Both the position numbers and the translations under genes were made by a program. The notes under the pieces were generated by a model that saw nothing but the letters and a program-made list of their open reading frames with translations, did not search any database and was not told where the DNA came from. DNA of 61,072 nt, taken from Nonomuraea zeae. Its GTDB lineage: Bacteria > Actinomycetota > Actinomycetes > Streptosporangiales > Streptosporangiaceae. Location: positions 1 through 61,072 of the forward strand of contig NZ_VCKX01000037.1 in assembly GCF_005889725.1 (NCBI RefSeq), read 5' to 3'. Shown one piece after another: positions 7,941 through 17,514 of the stretch; within the stretch, counting starts at the first letter, position 1, and every line of letters begins with the position of its first letter.

Positions 7941-8984
7941 TCACAGTCCCCCGGACCGGCGTTCGCGCAGCAGCAGCCAGGCCAGGTACGCCCCGCCCCC
8001 CATCCCCGTGATCACCCCGACCGGCAGGATCGCCGAGCCGGAGACGGCCTGGGTGGCCCAGTCGGCCCCGGCCACGAGTATCGCGCCCATCCAGGCGGCA
8101 GGCAGCAGGTTCGGCCCCGCCGCACGCGTCACCCGCCGGGCCAGTTGCGGGGCCGCGAGTGCGACGAACGGGATCGGCCCGGCCGCTGCCACGGCCACGG
8201 CGGTCAGCCCAGCGCCGGTCGCGATCAACACCAGGCGGCTGCGTTCCGGGTGCACGCCCAGGGCGGCGGCGCCGTCATCGCCCATCTCCAGGAGCGTGAG
8301 CCGGCGCGCGTACGCCAGCACGACCGGCACCAGCACGACCAGGCCCGCCGCGATGGTCGACACCTCGGCCCAGCCGCGCCCGTTGAGCGAGCCGATCATC
8401 CAGGCGGCGGCCTGGGCGGCCTTGCCGATCTCCGCCCGTACGTAGAGCAGGCTTGTCGCCGCCCCCAGCACCGCCGACGCGCCGATGCCCACCAGCACGA
8501 GCCGGTAGCCCTGCACGCCGCGCTTCCAGGCCAGCAGGTACACGGCCGCCGCCGTCGCCAGGCCGCCGCAGACCGCCCCGAGCGCCGTCTGCGCCATGCC
8601 CACATCGAGCAGGATGATGGCGACCAGCGCGCCCGCGGAGGCGCCGTTGCCGAAGCCGATGATGTCCGGGCTGCCCAGCGGATTGCGCGACAGGGACTGG
8701 AAGATCGCGCCGGCCAGGCCCATGCCGAAGCCGACGAGCAGCGCGTCGAGCGCGCGCGGCAGCCGCAGCCCCTGGACGATGAACTCGGCGCCCGGTGGGC
8801 CGTCGCCGGCCAGCGTACGGATCACTTCGAGCGTGCTGAGCGCGTACGTCCCCGTGCCGAGGCAGAGCACGACGATCACGGCGGCGACCGCCGCGAACGC
8901 CAGGCAGGCGAGCGCGGCCCTTTGGTCGAAGCGCAGCGACCGGTCCCCCCAGCGTGCCGTGACGGGCCCTCTCCTCGTGGTCAC
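7941..8984 (-). CDS. FecCD-family siderophore ABC transporter permease (second)
   Basis: Inner-membrane permease of about 347 residues for ferric-siderophore import (FecCD/BtuC family), with about ten helices. Family marks include the GLRLPRALDALLVGFGMGLAG segment (quoted as GLRLPRALDA and GFGMGLAG), QSLSRNPLGSPDIIGF, and the ATPase-contacting region PIPFVALAAPQLARRV. The GTG at 8984 overlaps the TGA of the upstream permease by four bases, which fixes the start and shows translational coupling; the frame is open much further upstream but that part is out of register with the real neighbour gene. It forms a heterodimeric channel with the preceding permease. No ATP-binding subunit follows. Confidence 0.9.
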   Translation of the reverse strand: MTTRRGPVTARWGDRSLRFDQRAALACLAFAAVAAVIVVLCLGTGTYALSTLEVIRTLAGDGPPGAEFIVQGLRLPRALDALLVGFGMGLAGAIFQSLSRNPLGSPDIIGFGNGASAGALVAIILLDVGMAQTALGAVCGGLATAAAVYLLAWKRGVQGYRLVLVGIGASAVLGAATSLLYVRAEIGKAAQAAAWMIGSLNGRGWAEVSTIAAGLVVLVPVVLAYARRLTLLEMGDDGAAALGVHPERSRLVLIATGAGLTAVAVAAAGPIPFVALAAPQLARRVTRAAGPNLLPAAWMGAILVAGADWATQAVSGSAILPVGVITGMGGGAYLAWLLLRERRSGGL

Positions 8985-10054
8985 AGCCGGGCCATCCTTC
9001 GCTGACGTACCAGGTTGATGAAGATCAGCCCGCCGAGGAACGCGGTGACGACGCCCGCCTCGATCTCGTACGGCGGGATCACGACGCGCCCGATGACATC
9101 GCAGCCGAGCAGCAGCACCGGCGCGTACAGGGCGCAGTAGGGCAGCAGCCAACGCGGATCCGGTCCGGAGAAGGGCCGCACCGCGTGCGGGACCAGCAGG
9201 CCGACGAAGCCGATCGGCCCGCACACGGCCGTCACCGCGCCGCAGAGCAAGGTGATCGCCACGATGGACAGCGCCCTCGTACGCCCGGGGCTGGCGCCGA
9301 GGCCGCGCGCCGCCTCCTCCCCCAGTGCGAGCGCGCCGAGCGGCCTGGCCAGCGCGAGGGCCAGCAGCCCGCCTCCGGCCAGCAGCGGCAGCACCGTCAC
9401 CAGCAGGTCGAGCTCGCGGCCGGCGATGGTGCCGATGGACCAGTGCCGCATGCTGTCCAGGGTGCCGAGGTCGAGCAGTTGCAGCCCGTTGATGTAGCCG
9501 AACAGGGCGGCGTTGACGGCCGTCCCGGCCAGCGCGAGGCGTATGGGGGTGGCGCTGCGGCTCCCGCCCAGCGCGTTGACCAGGGCGGCGGCGACGGCCG
9601 CGCCGGCCAGGGCGAACCAGAGGTATCCGGTGAAGGACGTGATCCCGAACACGCTGATCGCGGTCACCACGGCGGCGGACGCGCCGGCGTTGACGCCGAG
9701 CAGGCCGGGATCGGCGAGCGGGTTGCGGGTCAGTGTCTGCATCACGGCCCCCGCGAGGCCGAGTGCGGCCCCGGCCGCGGCGCCGATGAGCGTGCGGGGC
9801 AGGCGCAGCCGCTGGACGATCGCGTCGTTCGCCGTGCCCGAGGGGTGGAAGAGGGCCGACCACACCTGGTCGGCGGGGATCTGCTTGGTCCCGATCGCCA
9901 GGCTGGCCAGGACCACCGCCGCGAGCAGGGCCAGACCCAGCAGGAGCCCGCCCCCGCGCGCCGCGCGGCGACCGCGTCGCGGCCTGGCTTCTCCCTGGTC
10001 GGGGCGCGTCAGGACCCCGGGCGCGCCGCCCGACGGGGAGGGTCGAGATGGCAT
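8981..10054 (-). CDS. FecCD-family siderophore ABC transporter permease (first)
   Basis: A 357-residue inner-membrane permease for ferric-siderophore import, partner of the downstream permease. A basic 30-residue N-terminal arm precedes the first helix near residue 36. RLRLPRTLIGAAAGAALGLAG, QTLTRNPLADPGLLG and GPIGFVGLLVPHAVR are classical FecCD signatures. The ATG at 10054 lies only four bases from the iron box and has no ribosome site, so the mRNA is probably leaderless, with TAAGCT inside the box (10061-10066, minus strand) as -10 element. Expression should therefore be shut off by an iron-loaded IdeR/DmdR1 regulator. Divergent from the esterase and binding-protein genes. Confidence 0.9.
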   Translation of the reverse strand: MPSRPSPSGGAPGVLTRPDQGEARPRRGRRAARGGGLLLGLALLAAVVLASLAIGTKQIPADQVWSALFHPSGTANDAIVQRLRLPRTLIGAAAGAALGLAGAVMQTLTRNPLADPGLLGVNAGASAAVVTAISVFGITSFTGYLWFALAGAAVAAALVNALGGSRSATPIRLALAGTAVNAALFGYINGLQLLDLGTLDSMRHWSIGTIAGRELDLLVTVLPLLAGGGLLALALARPLGALALGEEAARGLGASPGRTRALSIVAITLLCGAVTAVCGPIGFVGLLVPHAVRPFSGPDPRWLLPYCALYAPVLLLGCDVIGRVVIPPYEIEAGVVTAFLGGLIFINLVRQRRMARL

Positions 10055-10058
10055 GAAG

Positions 10059-10077
10059 TTAGCTTAGGCTAAGCTAA
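10059..10077. promoter_or_regulatory. iron box (IdeR/DmdR1-type operator) with -10 elements on both strands
   Basis: TTAGCTTAGGCTAAGCTAA is a 19-bp palindrome perfect except for the central base and very close to the actinobacterial iron-box consensus TTAGGTTAGGCTAACCTAA. It lies between the divergent permease and esterase operons. TAAGCT occurs within it on each strand (10061-10066 leftward, 10070-10075 rightward) at positions suited to -10 elements, so one iron-loaded repressor could silence both directions. Confidence 0.9.
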
Positions 10078-10143
10078 GTTGCTGGTGGTGATCGGGGGGC
10101 TGATGGGGCTCCGTGCTCCGGGCTCCGGCGGCTCCATAGCCAA

Positions 10144-10282
10144 GCGCGGGACCGACCCCACGGTCACGCGCGGGACCGGCCCACGGCCACGTGCGCAACC
10201 GGCCCATGGTCACGCGCGGGACCGCCCCCACGGCCACACCTCCAACCACCCCTACGGCCACGCGCGCAACCCCGCCCATAAC
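10144..10282. repeat. 23-24 bp tandem repeat in the esterase leader region
   Basis: Six units (10144, 10168, 10191, 10214, 10238, 10262) of the form GCGCGGGACCGGCCCACGGCCAC. They fill the space between the iron box and the esterase start, so if transcription begins at the box the repeats lie in the 5' untranslated leader. They are GC-rich and direct, not inverted. Confidence 0.8.
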
Positions 10283-10309
10283 TGACCACATCGAGCACCG
10301 GAGACACCC

Positions 10310-11569
10310 GTGTCGGAAATTCAGCGGCCCGCGGCCCACGTCACGACGGGGCCGTGCGTCGAGCGCCTGGAGCGCGGCCTGGCCGGCGCGCACGGCTCCG
10401 CCGGGCGGGCAGAGCTGCTGGCGGAGTTCTGGGCGTCGGCAGAGCGCCGTGGCACGCCGCTGGTGGAGGCCATCGACGGCGATCCCGGCCACCGTGCCGT
10501 CACCTTCCTCTGGCGCGGCGGCCCAGCCCAGGAGCAGATGCTGGTGGCCCTCAACCGCGTCGCCGACCGCGACGATCCGGCGGCCTCCCGGATGCGCCGG
10601 CTGCCCGGCACGGACGTCTGGCACCTCACCTACCGGCTGCGCGCCGACCACCGCGGCTCCTACCGCATGGTGTCCGCCGGCGGCGACCCGTCCAAGGCCG
10701 CGCTGATGGAGCGCGGCCGGCCCGATCCGCTCAATCCCCATCGCCTGCCCGGCCGCTGGGGCTGGGCGGACGCCTCCGTGGTCGCTCTGCCCGCCGCGCC
10801 GCCCCAGCCCTGGGCGGGCCGGCGGGCCGGGATCCCGCGCGGCGAGGTGCACGAGCACCGGCTGCCCGCGGGTGCGCTGGGCGCCGAGCGGACGGTGTGG
10901 GCGTACGTCCCGCCGGGCGGCGTGCCCGCGGGAGCTCCGGTGGCGGTCCTGTGCGACGGCGACGCGTGGTTCGGCGGGCTCGCGTTCCAGGACACCCTCG
11001 ACGCCCTCATCGCGGACGGCGCCGTGCCTCCGCTGGTCGTCGTGGCCCCGGACGCGGTCGGCAACGCCGTCCGCTGGGAGGAGCTGGGGGCGCGCGAGCC
11101 GTACGTGCGCTTCCTCGCCGACGAGGTCCTCGGCTGGGCGGCGGAGCGGTGGCCGATCACCGGCGACCCCGCGCGGACCGTCGTCGCCGGGCAGAGCCTC
11201 GGCGGGATGGCCGCCCTGTACGCGGGCCTGCTGCGGCCCGAGCGGTTCGGCAACGTGCTGGCGCAGTCGGCGTCGCTGTGGTGGCGGCCCGGGCTGGAGC
11301 CCGGTGTGCCCAAGCTCTCGGCCGAAGGAGCTCCCTGGCTGGCCGAGCGGTTCGCCGAGCTGCTCCCGGAGCGCGATGGGCCGCCGATCAGGCTGCGCCT
11401 GGACGTCGGCCTGCACGAGGGGCCGATGGTCGGCTACACCCGCATCCTGGACGCCGTGCTGCGCTCGCACGGTTGCCCGGTCGTCCTGACCGAGTACAAC
11501 GGCGGCCACGACTACGCCTGCTGGCGCGGCTCGCTGGCCGACGGCCTGATCGCCCTCCTGGCCCCCTGA
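10310..11569 (+). CDS. Fes-like enterochelin/siderophore esterase
   Basis: A 419-residue cytoplasmic esterase of the Fes/IroD type, expected to open a ferric triscatecholate or similar ester siderophore and release iron after uptake. Residues about 25-165 form the N-terminal Fes domain (VTFLWRGGPAQEQ, WHLTYRLRADHRGSYRM); residues about 185-415 are an EsteraseD-like alpha/beta-hydrolase with the GQSLGG nucleophile elbow and a C-terminal GGHDYACWRG segment carrying the likely catalytic His. GGAG about 7 bases upstream supports the GTG start. Its stop overlaps an ATG in the next frame, and the binding protein follows. Regulation through the iron box is likely. An ester-linked catechol siderophore as substrate is an inference from the family. 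Confidence 0.85.
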   Translation: MSEIQRPAAHVTTGPCVERLERGLAGAHGSAGRAELLAEFWASAERRGTPLVEAIDGDPGHRAVTFLWRGGPAQEQMLVALNRVADRDDPAASRMRRLPGTDVWHLTYRLRADHRGSYRMVSAGGDPSKAALMERGRPDPLNPHRLPGRWGWADASVVALPAAPPQPWAGRRAGIPRGEVHEHRLPAGALGAERTVWAYVPPGGVPAGAPVAVLCDGDAWFGGLAFQDTLDALIADGAVPPLVVVAPDAVGNAVRWEELGAREPYVRFLADEVLGWAAERWPITGDPARTVVAGQSLGGMAALYAGLLRPERFGNVLAQSASLWWRPGLEPGVPKLSAEGAPWLAERFAELLPERDGPPIRLRLDVGLHEGPMVGYTRILDAVLRSHGCPVVLTEYNGGHDYACWRGSLADGLIALLAP

Positions 11570-11601
11570 TGATCATCTCGACTCCGAGGAGCAACGTCCC
11601 C

Positions 11602-12576
11602 ATGATGTGCAAGCAGGCATTCCGGCGAGCCGTGAGCACCGCCGCCCTCCTGGCCGGCGCGCTCGTCGTGACCGCCTGCGGCGGCGGGCAGAGCGGCACG
11701 ACGAACGCGGCGGACGAGTCCGCCGCCACGCGCACGGTCACCGACGCCGCGGGCCGGACGGTGCAGGTGCCCGCCACGCCGAAAACGGTCGTCGCCCTGA
11801 GCGAGCCGACCCTCGACGCGGCCCTGGCGCTGGGGATCCAGCCGGTCGGGACCACCGCGGGCAGGGGCCAGAGCGGCGTGTCCACGTACCTGGCCGCCAA
11901 GGCCGGGAAGGCGCAGATCGTGGCCACGGTCGCCGAGCCGGACCTGGAGCGGCTGGCCACGCTCAGGCCGGACCTGATCCTGCTGGACGAGACGGTCGGC
12001 GCCAAGCGGATGATCGACAAGCTGCAGGCCATCGCCCCGGCCGTGCTCACCGCCAAGCTCAACGAGGACTGGCGCAAGGCGTTCACCGTCACCGCGGACG
12101 TGCTGGGCAAGGGCCCCGAGGCGCAGAAGTGGCTGACGGACTTCGACGCGAGCGTGGCGTCGGTCAAGACGAAGCTGGGGAAGAACGCCGGCGCGACGGT
12201 GAGCGTCATCCGCTGGCAGAACGGTGCCCCTTCCGTGGTCGGCAAGGGCGTCGGCCACGTCGGCTCCACCCTGTCCGCGCTCGGCCTCGGCCGGCCCGCC
12301 GGACAGCAGGGCGAGAGCTCCGGCCACAGCGAGCCGGTCAGCCTGGAGAAGCTCGACACGATCGACGGCGACTGGATGTTCCTCGGCGCGCTGGGTGACC
12401 GGACGGCGGGGCAGCAGGCGTACGAGGAGGCGGCCAAGGTGCCCAACTTCACCGAGCTGGGCGCCGAGAAGAGCGGCCACGTGGTGGTGGTCGAGGGCTC
12501 CGCCTGGAACAGCGCCGGTGGGCCGCTGGCGGCGCAGACCGTGCTGGACGACATCACGCGGGCCCTGGCCGGCTGA
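11602..12576 (+). CDS. ferric-siderophore-binding lipoprotein (FhuD/FepB type)
   Basis: A 324-residue extracellular substrate-binding lipoprotein for the FecCD permeases. A basic signal peptide ends in a lipobox (LVVTAC) with acylation expected at the Cys near residue 26. The mature part is a type III binding fold: TRTVTDAAGRTVQVPATPKT start, LDAALALGIQPVG, LATLRPDLILLDE, typical of iron-siderophore proteins. An in-frame ATG at 11569 overlaps the esterase stop, but GAGGAG at 11586-11591 points to 11602 and also places the signal peptide correctly. Same operon as the esterase. Confidence 0.9.
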   Translation: MMCKQAFRRAVSTAALLAGALVVTACGGGQSGTTNAADESAATRTVTDAAGRTVQVPATPKTVVALSEPTLDAALALGIQPVGTTAGRGQSGVSTYLAAKAGKAQIVATVAEPDLERLATLRPDLILLDETVGAKRMIDKLQAIAPAVLTAKLNEDWRKAFTVTADVLGKGPEAQKWLTDFDASVASVKTKLGKNAGATVSVIRWQNGAPSVVGKGVGHVGSTLSALGLGRPAGQQGESSGHSEPVSLEKLDTIDGDWMFLGALGDRTAGQQAYEEAAKVPNFTELGAEKSGHVVVVEGSAWNSAGGPLAAQTVLDDITRALAG

Positions 12577-12617
12577 CCCCGGCGGCCGGCCGGAGTCGGA
12601 CAAATCGACGCATGGCC

Positions 12618-12623
12618 TAGAAT
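12618..12623 (+). promoter_or_regulatory. -10 element before the acyltransferase gene
   Basis: TAGAAT ends seven bases before the ATG at 12631. There is no ribosome site, so a leaderless transcript is likely, and the acyltransferase gene may be transcribed apart from the siderophore genes. Confidence 0.5.
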
Positions 12624-12630
12624 CCCTCAG

Positions 12631-13761
12631 ATGTTCCCGGCCCCCAACCGGCTGGCCTGGCTGGACGCCCTGCGGGGGCCCGCCGCGCTGGCCGTCACCG
12701 CGCACCACGCCGGCTGGACCTTCCTGCCCGGCCTCTGGGCGGAGGTGGACCGCCGGCTCGATTTCGGCACGTGGGGCGTGTTCGTGTTCTTCCTGGTCAG
12801 CGGGTACATCATCCCCGCCTCCCTGGAACGGCGCGGCGACCTGCGCGCCTTCTGGACCGGCCGGGCCTTCCGCCTCCTCCCGCTGCTGCTGGCCGCCTGC
12901 TGCCTGGCGCTGTCGCTGGCGTACGCGGGATTAGTCCCCGCCGAGCCGAAGCTGGCCGAGCGCCCGCTGCCCCTCGTCGTGCTCGGCAACATGACGATGC
13001 TGCAGGAGCTGCTCAACCTGCCTTCCGTCATCAGCGTGACGTGGACGCTCTCCTACGAGATGGCGTTCTACCTGATGAGCGTCGCGCTGTTCGCGACGCG
13101 GCAGGCGCACCGGTCGGCGGGGATCGCGGTGGCGCTGGCGCTGGCGGCGGTGCCACTCGGCCTGCTGATGAACGGGTCGGTGATCGACGGCCGCGCCGAC
13201 CGCACGGCCGCGCTGCTCGCCCTCGCCGCCGTCGCGGCCGTCGCGGTGACGGCGCTGGGAACCGGCCGGATCCGCACGGTGGCGGCGGTCGCGGGCGGCC
13301 TGCTGGGCCTGGCGCTGGTGATCGTGGGCAGCCGGGGCGGCACCTGGCAGGGTGTGATCATCCTGGCCACCATGTTCGCCGGAACGGCGGTGCACCGGGC
13401 CCAGCAGGGGACGATCTCCTGGCGTACGGCGGCGGTCGCGGTGGCCCTAGTGCTGGTGTGCGGAGTGCCCGCCAAGGACGATCCGGGCTGGGCCCCGGCG
13501 CTCGTGCTGGCCTTCGCCGTCTTCGCGCTGGCGTTCGGGCTGCGCGAGCGGGCGTTCCCGCGCTGGCTGACGCGGCTCGGCGTGATCAGCTTCTCCCTCT
13601 ACCTGCTGCACCCGATCCTGCTGTACGTGCTGCCGAACCCGCTGCTGTACTACCTGGTGCTGATCCCGCTCAGCCTGCTGACCTACCACCTGATCGAGGC
13701 TCCGGCCCAGCGCCTCGGCAGGCGCCTGTCCGCCCGCGCCCAGGCGGAAGAGCCCCGATGA
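12631..13761 (+). CDS. acyltransferase-3 (OafA/YrhL-like) membrane protein
   Basis: A 376-residue integral membrane O-acyltransferase of the acyltransferase-3 family, which moves acyl groups (often acetyl) onto sugars, lipids or natural products at the membrane. The N-terminus has the family signature LAWLDALRGPAALAVTAHH with the conserved His near residue 30, then FGTWGVFVFFLVSGYII. About ten hydrophobic helices follow, including the SFSLYLLHPILLYV segment near the end. It lies 54 bases after the siderophore-binding protein on the same strand but probably has its own promoter. The acceptor is unknown; a link to siderophore tailoring is possible but unsupported. Confidence 0.85.
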   Translation: MFPAPNRLAWLDALRGPAALAVTAHHAGWTFLPGLWAEVDRRLDFGTWGVFVFFLVSGYIIPASLERRGDLRAFWTGRAFRLLPLLLAACCLALSLAYAGLVPAEPKLAERPLPLVVLGNMTMLQELLNLPSVISVTWTLSYEMAFYLMSVALFATRQAHRSAGIAVALALAAVPLGLLMNGSVIDGRADRTAALLALAAVAAVAVTALGTGRIRTVAAVAGGLLGLALVIVGSRGGTWQGVIILATMFAGTAVHRAQQGTISWRTAAVAVALVLVCGVPAKDDPGWAPALVLAFAVFALAFGLRERAFPRWLTRLGVISFSLYLLHPILLYVLPNPLLYYLVLIPLSLLTYHLIEAPAQRLGRRLSARAQAEEPR

Positions 13762-13771
13762 CGCCGGCGGG

Positions 13772-15874
13772 TCAGCGGGTGCGGGCGACGAGGAGGGCGA
13801 TGTCGTCCTCCGATGGCGTGCCGCCCAGCATGATGTCTATGACCGTGCCGCACAGGCTCTCCAGCGGCACCGCGGCCCCGGCCAGCGCGGCGCCGAGCCG
13901 GTCGATGCCCGCCTCGATGTCGGCCTCCCTGGTCTCGATCAGCCCGTCGGTGTAGAGGGCGATCAGGGTGCCCTCGGCGAGCTCGAGCTCCAGGGACCCG
14001 AAGGAGCCCAGGCCCACGCCGATCGGGGTGCCGCTGGGCGGGCGCGGGAAGCTGACCACGCCGGACGGGTCCACGAGCGCGGGCGGCGGGTGCCCGGCCG
14101 TGGCCATGGTGCAGCGCCGGGTGGCCGGGTCGTAGACCGCGTACAGGCAGGTGGCGCCCGTGGGGCCGAGCGGGAAGCCGTCGGCGCCCGCGTCCTCCTC
14201 CGTCAGGCGGACGACCAGGTCGTCGAGGTGGCCGAGCAGCTCGTCGGGCGGCAGCCCCATGTACGTGAGGGTGCGCACGGCGGTGCGCAGCTGTCCCATG
14301 GTGGCCGCGGCGTTGATGCCGTGCCCGGTCACGTCGCCGACGACCAGGGCGACCCGGGAGTCGGGCAGCGGGATCGCGTCGAACCAGTCGCCGCCCACCC
14401 CTTCGTGGGTGTCGGATGGCAGGTAGATCGAGGCCACGTCCACGGCGTCGCCGCCGCTCAGGTTGCGGGGCAGGAGGTTGCGCTGCAGCGCGAGGGCGGC
14501 GGTGCGCTCGCGGGTGTACTGGCGGGCGTTGTCGAGGCTCAGCGCGGCCCGCGCGACGAGCTCTTCCGCGAGGATCAGGTCGTCCTTGGTGAACGCCGCG
14601 GGGTTGTCGTTGCGGACGAACACCGTGACGCCCAGGATCTCGCCGCGCGCCGCCAGCGGGACGATGATCAGCGTGTGCATCCCGGTGCCGTGAATGATCT
14701 CGGCCCTGGCCGGGTCTTCATCGAGCCAGGTGCCTGACGAGGTGTCGAGCAGCGGCTCGAAATGCGACCGGCCGGAGGACAGGACCTCGGTGAACGGGGA
14801 CGACGGGGGGACGAAGACCGCCTGCCCCCGGGGCCAGAGGGACTCGGGGACCCCGTCGTGGACCGAGGCCACGCCCGCGCGGCGGAAGACGGGGATCCGC
14901 GCCTCGGAGCCGGCCAGCCGTTGCAGGGGTTCGGTGTCCGGGAGGACCGACTCGGCGAGATCGACCGTGACGTAGTCGGCGATGACCGGCACGGCCAGGT
15001 CCGCCAGCTCCTGGGCGGTCCTGGTGACGTCGAGCGTGCTGCCGATCCGGATGCTCGCCTCGCGCAGCAGGGCCAGGCGGTCGCGGGCGCGGCTGCGGCT
15101 GATGTCCAGGGCCAGCGAGCACACGCCCAGGGGCAGCCCGTCCACGCCGTCCAGGCGGAACAGCGAGGTCGACAGGGTGAGCTGCGCGCTCCCGTCGGCC
15201 GCGGTCCAGCGGGCCTCCCGGTCGATCATGGGGATGCCCTCGCTGAGCACCCGTGACATGGCGTCCCGCGCGGCCTCGACGTCGATCCCCGGTATGGGAT
15301 CCCGCAGGGAGCGGCCGATCTCGTAGTGGGGGAAGACGTCGTGCAGCTCCTGGGCCGCCGAGTTGAGCCAGACGCACCGGAGATCGCGGTCCCAGATGGC
15401 CATGGCCACCGGAGAGTGGTTGATGAGCGGCTCCAGCAGGTCGGCCGCCCGGCCGGGCTCTTCCGCCGTCGCCGGCGTCATGCACAGCAGCCACGCGGCC
15501 CGCGCCTCAGGGGTGCGCAGCCGGGACCCGGAGACCCGGATGAGGAGCTGCCGGCCGTCGCGGTGGCGGGCTTCGAGCAGGCCGGACCAGCGCTCCTGGT
15601 CGCCGAACCGCGCGGCCCAGGTCGCCACGCGGGCCTCGCGGTCGCCAGGTGTGACCGGCGGGATGAGGAGGGGCGCGCAGGATCGGCCGAGGACGTCGGC
15701 GGCCCGGTATCCGAAGAGCTCCTCCGCGGCCCGCGACCAGCCGGTCACGGCGCCCGTGTCGTCGATCACGACGACCGCTGGAAACGTCTCTTCCGCCGTG
15801 CCGCCTGCCGGCTTGTCGGGTGCGGGCATATCAGCATCCATCCACGCGTCGAGCGACAGCTCGCAGACCAGCAT
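13772..15874 (-). CDS. PAS-PAS-GAF-SpoIIE (PP2C) serine phosphatase
   Basis: A 700-residue signalling phosphatase of the RsbU/SpoIIE class, which dephosphorylates STAS antagonists to release a sigma factor. PAS domains lie at about residues 30-140 (VVIDDTGAVTGWSRAAEELFGY) and 150-265 (AMAIWDRDLRCVWLNSAAQE), a GAF domain at about 275-450, and the metal-dependent phosphatase at about 475-697 with GGDWFDAI, VVGDVTGHG, YTDGLIE and EDDIALL, so all metal-ligand motifs are present. No kinase domain. Start uncertain: ATG at 15874 or the ATG about 30 bases later. Its target is not adjacent; a STAS/HATPase pair lies at 41-42.3 kb. Convergent, 10 bp from the acyltransferase. Confidence 0.85.
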   Translation of the reverse strand: MLVCELSLDAWMDADMPAPDKPAGGTAEETFPAVVVIDDTGAVTGWSRAAEELFGYRAADVLGRSCAPLLIPPVTPGDREARVATWAARFGDQERWSGLLEARHRDGRQLLIRVSGSRLRTPEARAAWLLCMTPATAEEPGRAADLLEPLINHSPVAMAIWDRDLRCVWLNSAAQELHDVFPHYEIGRSLRDPIPGIDVEAARDAMSRVLSEGIPMIDREARWTAADGSAQLTLSTSLFRLDGVDGLPLGVCSLALDISRSRARDRLALLREASIRIGSTLDVTRTAQELADLAVPVIADYVTVDLAESVLPDTEPLQRLAGSEARIPVFRRAGVASVHDGVPESLWPRGQAVFVPPSSPFTEVLSSGRSHFEPLLDTSSGTWLDEDPARAEIIHGTGMHTLIIVPLAARGEILGVTVFVRNDNPAAFTKDDLILAEELVARAALSLDNARQYTRERTAALALQRNLLPRNLSGGDAVDVASIYLPSDTHEGVGGDWFDAIPLPDSRVALVVGDVTGHGINAAATMGQLRTAVRTLTYMGLPPDELLGHLDDLVVRLTEEDAGADGFPLGPTGATCLYAVYDPATRRCTMATAGHPPPALVDPSGVVSFPRPPSGTPIGVGLGSFGSLELELAEGTLIALYTDGLIETREADIEAGIDRLGAALAGAAVPLESLCGTVIDIMLGGTPSEDDIALLVARTR

Positions 15875-15898
15875 AGTACGTCTGACCTGCGGCGATTC

Positions 15899-15926
15899 TT
15901 GACCGTGACTTATCGCGGCATATGCG
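15899..15926 (+). promoter_or_regulatory. housekeeping-type promoter of the aldehyde oxidoreductase operon
   Basis: TTGACC at 15899-15904, 16-bp spacer, TATGCG at 15921-15926. Transcription would start about 28 bases before the ATG at 15961, which argues against the alternative in-frame ATG at 15922 because that lies inside the -10 element. Confidence 0.5.
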
Positions 15927-15960
15927 GACCACAGGGATTTCGCGCATTAGCGTGGCGCAT

Positions 15961-16440
15961 ATGACCTTCCAGGTAGCGACGGCGTTCACGGTGAACGGCC
16001 GGGCCGTCCGCATGGACGTCGACCCGCGGGAGTCGTTGCTCGACGTCGTACGCGAGCGGCTGGGTCTGTCCGGGACGAAGAAGGGCTGCGACCACGGGCA
16101 GTGCGGGGCGTGCACGGTCCACCTGGACGGCCGCCGGATCGTCTCGTGCCTGCTGCCCGCCGTGCAGGCGAACGGGAGGGCGGTCACCACGATCGAGGGG
16201 GTGTCCGACCCCGGCGGGCCCCTGCACCCGTTGCAGCAGGCGTTCATCGACCACGACGCCCTGCAGTGCGGATACTGCACGCCGGGACAGGTGATGTCCG
16301 GGCTGGCCTGCATCGCCGAGGGGCACGCCGGCGACGACGACGAGATCCGCGAGTACATGAGCGGCAACCTGTGCAGGTGCGGCGCGTACCCGGGCATCCT
16401 GGAGGCGGTGCGGGAGACCGCCATCCGGTGGGAGGGGTGA
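15961..16440 (+). CDS. aldehyde oxidoreductase [2Fe-2S] subunit (PaoA/YagT-like)
   Basis: A 159-residue iron-sulfur subunit of a xanthine-oxidase-family molybdoenzyme that passes electrons from the molybdenum site to the FAD subunit. The plant-type [2Fe-2S] site is CDHGQCGACTVHLDG near residue 43, and the second cluster domain shows CGYCTPGQ near 103 and the paired NLCRCGAYPGI near 138, so all eight cysteines are present. It has no Tat signal, unlike E. coli PaoA, so the enzyme is probably cytoplasmic. First gene of a three-subunit operon; 4 bp to the FAD subunit. Confidence 0.9.
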   Translation: MTFQVATAFTVNGRAVRMDVDPRESLLDVVRERLGLSGTKKGCDHGQCGACTVHLDGRRIVSCLLPAVQANGRAVTTIEGVSDPGGPLHPLQQAFIDHDALQCGYCTPGQVMSGLACIAEGHAGDDDEIREYMSGNLCRCGAYPGILEAVRETAIRWEG

Positions 16441-16444
16441 AGGC

Positions 16445-17445
<1,001 letters not shown>

Positions 17446-17449
<4 letters not shown>

Positions 17450-17514
17450 CGGGGGCCGTGGGGCGGGGACGAGGCCGCACGATGGCAGGGGCCATGGACG
17501 GGGCCGCGCGATGA
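17446..17514 (+). other. duplicated start-codon junction forming a 22-codon bridging ORF
   Basis: The string GGCCGCGCGATGACGGGGGC occurs at the FAD-subunit stop (ATG at 17446) and again at the molybdenum-subunit start (ATG at 17511), with a related GGCCGCACGATGGCAGGGGC in between. The first ATG opens a 22-codon frame whose TGA (17512-17514) overlaps the ATG at 17511. The result is a chain of two ATGA junctions. It looks like a tandem duplication of an ancestral 4-nt overlap; the mini-ORF may keep ribosomes moving to the next gene. Confidence 0.6.
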
